Source: JAFHCF01 sp048497495 (GTDB lineage: Bacteria > Pseudomonadota > Alphaproteobacteria > Rhizobiales > Ancalomicrobiaceae). From it: 20,097 bases of DNA. Of the stretch, positions 15,647-20,097 are shown one piece after another. The position numbers and the translations under genes are program-made. Each line of letters opens with the position of its first letter. The stretch's first letter is position 1. The DNA is taken from positions 1 to 20,097 of the forward strand of contig JAFHCF010000181.1 in NCBI GenBank assembly GCA_048497495.1. Reading direction: 5' to 3'. The notes below the pieces were generated by a model. The model was not told the origin of the DNA and did not search any database. It saw only the letters and a program-made list of their open reading frames with translations.

Positions 15647-16603
15647 GTGAGGATCGTGGAAGAGACGGCGGGCGAGAGATCGCCGCAACCAGTCGAGACG
15701 CGAGGCTCGCCGCCGCCGGCCGCGGATGCGTCCGCGTCGCGCGACACCGGCGACGAGGGGTCGGCGCCACCGCGCGACGCCGGCGACGACTGGTCGGCGC
15801 CACCGCGCGACGACTCCCCCGCCGAGGAGACGCTGGTCGTCGACGTCGACGGATTCGAGGGCCCTCTCGACCTGCTCCTGGCGCTCGCCCGCAATCAGAA
15901 GGTCGACCTCGCCCGCATCTCGATCCTCGACCTCGTCGACCAGTATCTCGCCTTCGTCGAGCGCGTCCGGGCCCACCGCCTCGAACTCGCCGCCGACTAT
16001 CTGGTGATGGCGGCCTGGCTCGCCTATCTCAAGTCGCGCCTGCTGCTGCCGGCGCCGCCCGCCGACGACGAGCCCAGCGGCGAGGAACTCGCCGCCGCGC
16101 TCGCCTTCCGCCTGCGTCGGCTCGAGGCGATGCGCGAGGCCGCCGCCCGGCTGGTCGGCCGTGACCGCCTCGGCCGCGACGTCTTCCCTCGCGGCGCCCC
16201 CGAGGCCACCGCCCTGACGGTGAAGGCGGCGTGGCAGGCGAGCCTCTACGACCTCCTCACCGCCTATGCCTCGCAGCGCCAACGCTTCATGGTGACCTCG
16301 GTCCGCGTCGCCGCCCGCGCCGTCTGGGGCCTCGCCGATGCCCGCGAGATCCTCGAGCGACTGATCGGCCGCATCGCCGATTGGACGCCGATCGACAGCC
16401 TGATGGCCGAATTCATGACCCCCGGCATGCGCGCCACCGTCATCGCCTCGACCTTCTCCGCCAGCCTCGAACTGGTGCGCGAGGGCCGCATGGAACTGCG
16501 CCAGACCTCCGCCTTCCAGCCGCTGCACGCCCGCTCGCGCGAGAAGGCCGAGCGCGACGCCACCGACGCCACCTACGAGACCCCGCGGGAGGACGACCGT
16601 TGA
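15647..16603 (+). CDS. scpA: ScpA, condensin (SMC) kleisin subunit
   Basis: The 318-residue protein holds the ScpA kleisin core from about residue 62 (VVDVDGFEGPLDLLLALARNQKVDL) through LVMAAWLAYLKSRLLLP, and ends with a winged-helix region (about 220-290). ScpA bridges the SMC heads and binds ScpB to compact and segregate chromosomes. The first 60 residues are an unusual Pro/Asp/Ser-rich tail, built in part from an 11-residue repeat (RD-x-GD-x2-SAPP). Two GTG starts fit: 15647, preceded by GAGG, and 15656, preceded by GGAG; the difference is three residues. It overlaps scpB by 4 nt. Confidence 0.92.
   Translation: MRIVEETAGERSPQPVETRGSPPPAADASASRDTGDEGSAPPRDAGDDWSAPPRDDSPAEETLVVDVDGFEGPLDLLLALARNQKVDLARISILDLVDQYLAFVERVRAHRLELAADYLVMAAWLAYLKSRLLLPAPPADDEPSGEELAAALAFRLRRLEAMREAAARLVGRDRLGRDVFPRGAPEATALTVKAAWQASLYDLLTAYASQRQRFMVTSVRVAARAVWGLADAREILERLIGRIADWTPIDSLMAEFMTPGMRATVIASTFSASLELVREGRMELRQTSAFQPLHARSREKAERDATDATYETPREDDR
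15738..15811 (+). repeat. 33-bp tandem repeat in the 5' part of scpA
   Basis: The octamer CGCGCGAC recurs at 15738, 15771 and 15804, exactly 33 bp apart, and the intervening bases are nearly identical between the first two units. It makes about 2.2 in-frame copies of an 11-residue unit, so copy-number change would alter the length of the ScpA tail without frameshift. Confidence 0.85.
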
Positions 16604-17346
16604 GCGATCTCTTCGATGACGACGACCGCGACGACGACGACACCTCGGTGGACACGCTCGAGCGCGAGATCCACGCCCGCCGGCTGGTCGAGGCGCTGAT
16701 CTTCGCCTCCGCCGAGCCGGTCGGCGAGGAGGCGCTCGCCGGCGAACTGCCCGAGGGCACCGACGTCGCCGCGATCCTCGCCCGGCTCGAGGCCGACTAC
16801 GCCGGACGCGGCGTCGAACTGGCGCGGGTCGCCGGCAAGTGGCAGTTCCGCACCGCCCCCGACCTCGCCGCCCGCCTCTGCCGCGAGGTGGTCGAGCCCA
16901 GGAAACTCGGCCGCGCCGCGCTCGAGGTCCTGGCGATCATCGCCTATCACCAACCCGTGACCCGCGCCGAGATGGAGCAGATCCGCGGCGTCACGATGTC
17001 CAGGGGCACCCTCGACCTGCTGCTCGAGACCGGCTGGATCCGCATGCGCGGGCGCCGGCGCACCCCCGGACGGCCGGTCACCTGGGGCACCACCGAGGCC
17101 TTCCTCGTCCATTTCGGCCTGGAGGCGGTCCAGGATCTCCCCGGGCTCGAGGAGTTGAAGGGGGCGGGCCTGCTCGAAGGGCAGATACCGGCCGGTTTCG
17201 CCGTGCCGCTGCCCACCGACGGCGACACCCTGACCAGCGAGGAAGACCCGCTCGACGCCGGCGATCTCCTCGACCTCGCGGTGGCCGACGCGCCCGACGA
17301 GGGACCCGACGACGACGCGGACGACCGGGAGCGCACCGCCGATTGA
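16600..17346 (+). CDS. scpB: ScpB, condensin (SMC) accessory subunit
   Basis: The 248-residue protein has an acidic N-terminus (Asp-rich, residues 5-15), then the two winged-helix domains of ScpB: RRLVEALIFASAEPVGEEAL, LGRAALEVLAIIAYHQPVTRAE, RGVTMSRGTLDLLLETGWI and GRPVTWGTTEAFLVHFGL. The C-terminal tail from about residue 205 is acidic. It dimerises and binds ScpA in the SMC complex. The start is best read as TTG at 16600, inside the sequence TTGA that also contains the scpA stop, with GGGAGG 7-8 nt upstream. There is no suitable ATG or GTG near the family N-terminus. The 4-nt overlap implies translational coupling. Confidence 0.93.
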   Translation: MSDLFDDDDRDDDDTSVDTLEREIHARRLVEALIFASAEPVGEEALAGELPEGTDVAAILARLEADYAGRGVELARVAGKWQFRTAPDLAARLCREVVEPRKLGRAALEVLAIIAYHQPVTRAEMEQIRGVTMSRGTLDLLLETGWIRMRGRRRTPGRPVTWGTTEAFLVHFGLEAVQDLPGLEELKGAGLLEGQIPAGFAVPLPTDGDTLTSEEDPLDAGDLLDLAVADAPDEGPDDDADDRERTAD

Positions 17347-17417
17347 CCTCGGTCGGACGATCTTCGGCCCCCGCGATCCGGCGCGCCGAAGGCCGTGGAC
17401 GAGGCGGTGCGGCGAGG

Positions 17418-17446
17418 TTGCGGGGGGTGGGCCTTTTTGCCATAGT
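17418..17446 (+). promoter_or_regulatory. Possible sigma70-type promoter of tatABC
   Basis: TTGCGG (17418-17423) and CATAGT (17441-17446) are separated by 17 bp, the preferred spacing, in an otherwise GC-rich 163-bp gap between scpB and tatA. The start would be near 17453, about 57 nt before the tatA ATG. Confidence 0.5.
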
Positions 17447-17509
17447 GCAGCGCGCCGCGACGGGGGTCTCCACGACCCTCGCCCCGGATCGCCGCGGGAG
17501 ACGATCGAA

Positions 17510-17743
17510 ATGGGTTCTATGAGTTGGGTTCACTGGTTGATCGTTCTTGCGGTCGGACTGTTGCTGTTCGGCGGCAAGGGCAAGATCTCCGACCTGATGG
17601 GCGATCTCGCCAAGGGCATCAAGAGCTTCAAGAAGGGTATGACCGAGGACGAGACGCCGCCGCCACCGGCCGATGCGAAGAACATCGAGTCCAAGCCCGG
17701 CGAGACCATCGCCTCGCCCGACAAGTCGAAGACCGCCGGCTGA
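17510..17743 (+). CDS. tatA: TatA, twin-arginine translocase pore subunit
   Basis: The 77-residue protein has a single N-terminal membrane helix (about 6-20, WVHWLIVLAVGLLLFGG), a hinge, and an amphipathic helix (KISDLMGDLAKGIKSFKKGM, about 25-44), followed by a short charged tail. This is the standard TatA layout. TatA oligomers form the passage for folded Tat substrates in the inner membrane. GGGAG stands upstream of the ATG. The tatA-tatB gap of 131 bp includes a small stem CGGAAC-GCCCG-GTTCCG (17756-17772), which could lower expression of tatB and tatC relative to tatA. Confidence 0.96.
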   Translation: MGSMSWVHWLIVLAVGLLLFGGKGKISDLMGDLAKGIKSFKKGMTEDETPPPPADAKNIESKPGETIASPDKSKTAG

Positions 17744-17874
17744 GCGCGGTCGAAACGGAACGCCCGGTTCCGAAGTGACATCCCGTGGGGTCCCGTCAGC
17801 GGACCGCACATATCGAGCCGGACGGAGTGCGACGCCCGAATGCGGCGTCGCCCGATCCGAGGTGGCGGAACGAC

Positions 17875-18435
17875 ATGCTCGACATCGGTTGGAGCGAACT
17901 GCTCGTCATCGGCGTGGTCGCGCTGGTGGTCGTCGGACCGAAGGAACTACCGACGCTGTTGCGCACCGTCGGCCAGTGGGTCGGCAAGGCGCGCCGCATG
18001 GCGAGCGAGTTCCAGGGCCAGCTCAACGAAGCCATTCGCGAGGCCGACCTCGAGGACGTGCGCAAGAGCGTCGACGACCTGCGCTCGATGTCGCCGACCC
18101 GGCTGGTCACCGACCAGCTCAACTCGATCGGCGACGAGATCCGCGGCATCGGCACCTCGACGGAAGCCGAAATGGCCAAGATCGAAGCCGGTGTCAGCGC
18201 CGATTCCGAGCCGGCCGCCTTCACCGAGGCCGGCGAGACGGCGGCGATCTCCGCCGCCGAGGTCGAGGGGCTGATCGACGCCGCCGCCACCCCGGCGCCC
18301 GACCTCGAGCCGCCGGTCTTCGACCTCACGCCGGCGCCGATGCCGACCGCCGCGATACCCGACACGCCGGCGGTCGAGGCCGAGGCCCCCGTCCCCGCGA
18401 CCGGCGCGACCGACGAGAAGGCGAAACAGGCATGA
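17875..18435 (+). CDS. tatB: TatB, twin-arginine translocase receptor subunit
   Basis: The 186-residue protein starts MLDIGWSELLVIGVVALVVVGPKELP, with the membrane helix at about 6-20 and the GPKELP hinge typical of TatB at 21-26. A long amphipathic helix (about 27-70) and a Pro/Ala/Glu-rich tail follow. TatB with TatC binds twin-arginine signal peptides. The ATG at 17875 fits the family; an upstream in-frame ATG at 17785 would place 30 charged residues before the membrane helix and is unlikely. The gene overlaps tatC by ATGA. Confidence 0.95.
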   Translation: MLDIGWSELLVIGVVALVVVGPKELPTLLRTVGQWVGKARRMASEFQGQLNEAIREADLEDVRKSVDDLRSMSPTRLVTDQLNSIGDEIRGIGTSTEAEMAKIEAGVSADSEPAAFTEAGETAAISAAEVEGLIDAAATPAPDLEPPVFDLTPAPMPTAAIPDTPAVEAEAPVPATGATDEKAKQA

Positions 18436-19229
18436 GCGGCGAGGACGACATCGAGGCCTCGCGCGCGCCGCTGATCGAGCACCTGATCGAACTGCGCTCC
18501 CGGTTGGTCCGCGCCCTGCTGGCGCTGGTGATCGCCTTCTTCGTCTGCTTCGCCTTCGCCAAGCAGATCTACAACTTCCTGGTCTGGCCCTATGATTTCG
18601 TCATTCGACGGATGACGGGCAAGGCGGCGACGATGATCTTCACCGCGCCGCAGGAGTTCTTCATCACCCAGATCAAGGTGGCCTTCTACGGGGCGATCGT
18701 CATCGCCTTCCCGATCATCGCCGCGCAGATCTACAAGTTCGTCGCCCCCGGCCTCTATCGCCACGAGAAGCACGCCTTCCTGCCCTATCTGATCGCCACG
18801 CCGGTGTTCTTCATCGCCGGCGCCGGCCTCGTCTACCTCATGCTGCCGATGGTGCTCGGCTTCTTCGCCGGCATGCAGCAGACCGAGGGCGACGGCATCA
18901 AGATCGAGCTGCTGCCCAAGGTCTCCGAATATCTGTCGCTGATCATGGGGCTGACCTTCGCCTTCGGCATCGTCTTCCAGATGCCGGTGGTGCTGACCCT
19001 GCTCGGCCGCATCGGCATCATCAACGCGCGGATGCTGCGCGAAAAGCGCCGTTGGGCGATCCTCCTCGCCTTCATCGTCGCGGCGGTGTTGACGCCGCCC
19101 GATCCGCTCTCTCAGCTCTCCCTTGCCCTGCCCTCCATCCTTCTCTACGAACTCACCATCTTCTCGGTCGGTTGGGTCGAGAAGAAGAAGGCCAAGGAAG
19201 ACGAAGCCGCGTCGAAGGACGACGACTGA
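18432..19229 (+). CDS. tatC: TatC, twin-arginine translocase core subunit
   Basis: The 265-residue protein has six predicted membrane helices. Family marks include the N-terminal PLIEHLIELRSRL segment, FTAPQEFFITQIKVAFYGA, PGLYRHEKHAF, and the late AVLTPPDPLSQ segment. It binds the twin-arginine signal peptide together with TatB. The start ATG at 18432 overlaps the tatB stop by four bases (ATGA), so the pair is translationally coupled. The C-terminus is Lys/Asp/Glu-rich and cytoplasmic. Hydrogenase and other cofactor-bearing exported enzymes are typical substrates, but none is encoded here. Confidence 0.97.
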   Translation: MSGEDDIEASRAPLIEHLIELRSRLVRALLALVIAFFVCFAFAKQIYNFLVWPYDFVIRRMTGKAATMIFTAPQEFFITQIKVAFYGAIVIAFPIIAAQIYKFVAPGLYRHEKHAFLPYLIATPVFFIAGAGLVYLMLPMVLGFFAGMQQTEGDGIKIELLPKVSEYLSLIMGLTFAFGIVFQMPVVLTLLGRIGIINARMLREKRRWAILLAFIVAAVLTPPDPLSQLSLALPSILLYELTIFSVGWVEKKKAKEDEAASKDDD

Positions 19230-19230
19230 G

Positions 19231-19248
19231 GCGGGCGCCGGCGCCCGC
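19231..19248 (+). terminator. Perfect palindrome after tatC, possible terminator
   Basis: GCGGGCGCC-GGCGCCCGC is an 18-bp perfect palindrome starting one base after the tatC stop codon. It can form a very stable stem only with a minimal loop and has no T-run, so termination is possible but unproven. Confidence 0.4.
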
Positions 19249-19324
19249 GAGGTCCCTCGCCGCGCCCCGCCCCCCCAGCCGATCGACGAACCGCCGACGC
19301 GGTCGATTTCGAAGGACGTCCCCC

Positions 19325-20097
19325 ATGCACGACATCAAGTGGATCCGCGAGAACCCGGAGAGCTTCGACGCCGGCCTGATCCGGCGCGGCAAGGAGCCGC
19401 TGTCCGGCCCCGTCCTGGCGCTCGACGCCGATCGCCGCGCCCACCTGACCACGCTTCAGGAGCTTCAGGCCAAGGCCAACGCCGCGTCGAAGGCGATCGG
19501 CGCCGCCATGAGCCGCAAGGATTTGGCGGAAGCCGAGCGCCTCAAGGCGGAGGTCGCCGAGATCAAGGCGACGATCCAGAAGGGCGAGGCCGAGGAACGC
19601 GAGATCGACGCCAAGGTCGTCGACCTCCTCGCCGGCATCCCCAACCTGCCGGCCGCCGACGTGCCGGACGGCCGCGACGAGCACGACAACGTCGAGATCC
19701 GCCGCTGGGGCACCCCCCGCGCCTTCGACTTCGCCCCGAAGCAGCACTTCGAACTCGGCGAAGCCCTGGGGATGATGGACTTCGACACCGCCACCAAGAT
19801 CTCCGGCGCGCGGTTCGTCCTCCTCAAGGGCAAGCTCGCCCGGCTGGAGCGGGCGCTGGCCCAGTTCATGCTCGACCTCCACACCGAGACCCACGGCTAC
19901 ACCGAGGTCAATCCGCCCTATCTGGTGAAGTCCGAATCGGCCTACGGGACGGGAAATCTTCCGAAGTTCGAGGAAGATCTGTTCCGCACCGAGAACGGCT
20001 TCTGGCTGATTCCTACGGCCGAGATCCCGCTCACCAACATCGTCCGCGACGAGATCGTCGAGGAAGCGGCCCTGCCCTTGCGCTTCACCGCCTGGAC
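19325..20097 (+). CDS. serS: Seryl-tRNA synthetase (partial, cut by window end)
   Basis: The first 257 codons of SerS are present; the family is usually about 425 residues, so some 40 percent is beyond the window. The N-terminus (MHDIKWIRENPESFDAGLIRRG) is typical. Residues about 30-100 form the long antiparallel coiled-coil arm that contacts tRNA-Ser (Lys/Ala/Glu-rich, with ANAASKAIGAA). The class II catalytic core follows, with GARFVLLKG, motif-1-type TETHGYTEVNPPYLV, and TAEIPLTNIV. The ATG at 19325 follows AAGGA by about 9 nt. No stop or frameshift is seen up to the edge. Confidence 0.96.
   Translation, partial: MHDIKWIRENPESFDAGLIRRGKEPLSGPVLALDADRRAHLTTLQELQAKANAASKAIGAAMSRKDLAEAERLKAEVAEIKATIQKGEAEEREIDAKVVDLLAGIPNLPAADVPDGRDEHDNVEIRRWGTPRAFDFAPKQHFELGEALGMMDFDTATKISGARFVLLKGKLARLERALAQFMLDLHTETHGYTEVNPPYLVKSESAYGTGNLPKFEEDLFRTENGFWLIPTAEIPLTNIVRDEIVEEAALPLRFTAW

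Noticed and set aside
15738..15811. CRISPR or minisatellite outside genes
   Set aside because: The 33-bp units are head-to-tail without spacers and lie in frame within scpA.

Overview
The window is very GC-rich, with almost every codon ending in G or C, so most long opposite-strand reading frames are shadows. Gene order and protein families point to a diazotrophic alphaproteobacterium, most likely in the order Hyphomicrobiales (Rhizobiales). The evidence is a rhizobial-type oxygen-sensitive NifA, a nifB-fdxN-(LRV)-nifZ-nifT operon, and the order erpA/dgt-argS-SPOR-nagZ-scpA-scpB-tatABC-serS that I recognise from that group. A genus cannot be fixed by reading alone.

Left part (1-8999) is a nitrogen-fixation segment. 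A ferritin-like diiron protein (54-533, +) sits behind a probable sigma54 promoter at 11-25. It converges with leftward genes for a DUF6481 coiled-coil protein (712-1056) and a SIR2-like protein that appears to have lost NAD-site motifs (1166-2047). A 448-bp gap (2048-2495) carries two palindromic repeat elements. Next come nifT, nifZ, an FeS/leucine-rich-repeat-variant protein, a 2[4Fe-4S] ferredoxin and nifB, all leftward. nifB has a clear sigma54 -24/-12 promoter (5865-5879) and a NifA upstream activator site (5954-5969). Upstream of nifB, on the same strand, are a PagL-like outer-membrane beta-barrel protein and nifA. The likely logic is that NifA, active only at low oxygen, drives nifB and its downstream genes through sigma54. 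NifB makes the FeMo-co precursor, the ferredoxin supplies electrons, NifZ helps P-cluster maturation, and ferritin-like, SIR2-like and LRV proteins play accessory roles. nifHDK and the other nif genes are not in the window.

Right part (9000-20097) is core chromosome. An A-type Fe-S carrier (erpA-like, leftward) is divergent from a rightward run: dGTPase-like dgt, arginyl-tRNA synthetase, a membrane-anchored SPOR protein, NagZ, the condensin partners ScpA and ScpB (4-nt overlap, TTG start for scpB), the twin-arginine translocase TatA-TatB-TatC (tatB/tatC overlap by ATGA), and serS, cut by the window edge. The nif-core junction lies between nifA and erpA; no tRNA, integrase or insertion sequence is visible there.

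Most worth a second look: the degenerate SIR2 protein beside the nif operon, the ferritin-like protein with one usual iron ligand replaced, the PagL-like protein between nifA and nifB, the 128-bp palindromic element, and a sharp codon-usage change at the 3' end of argS. I saw no CRISPR array, prophage, toxin-antitoxin pair, rRNA or tRNA.
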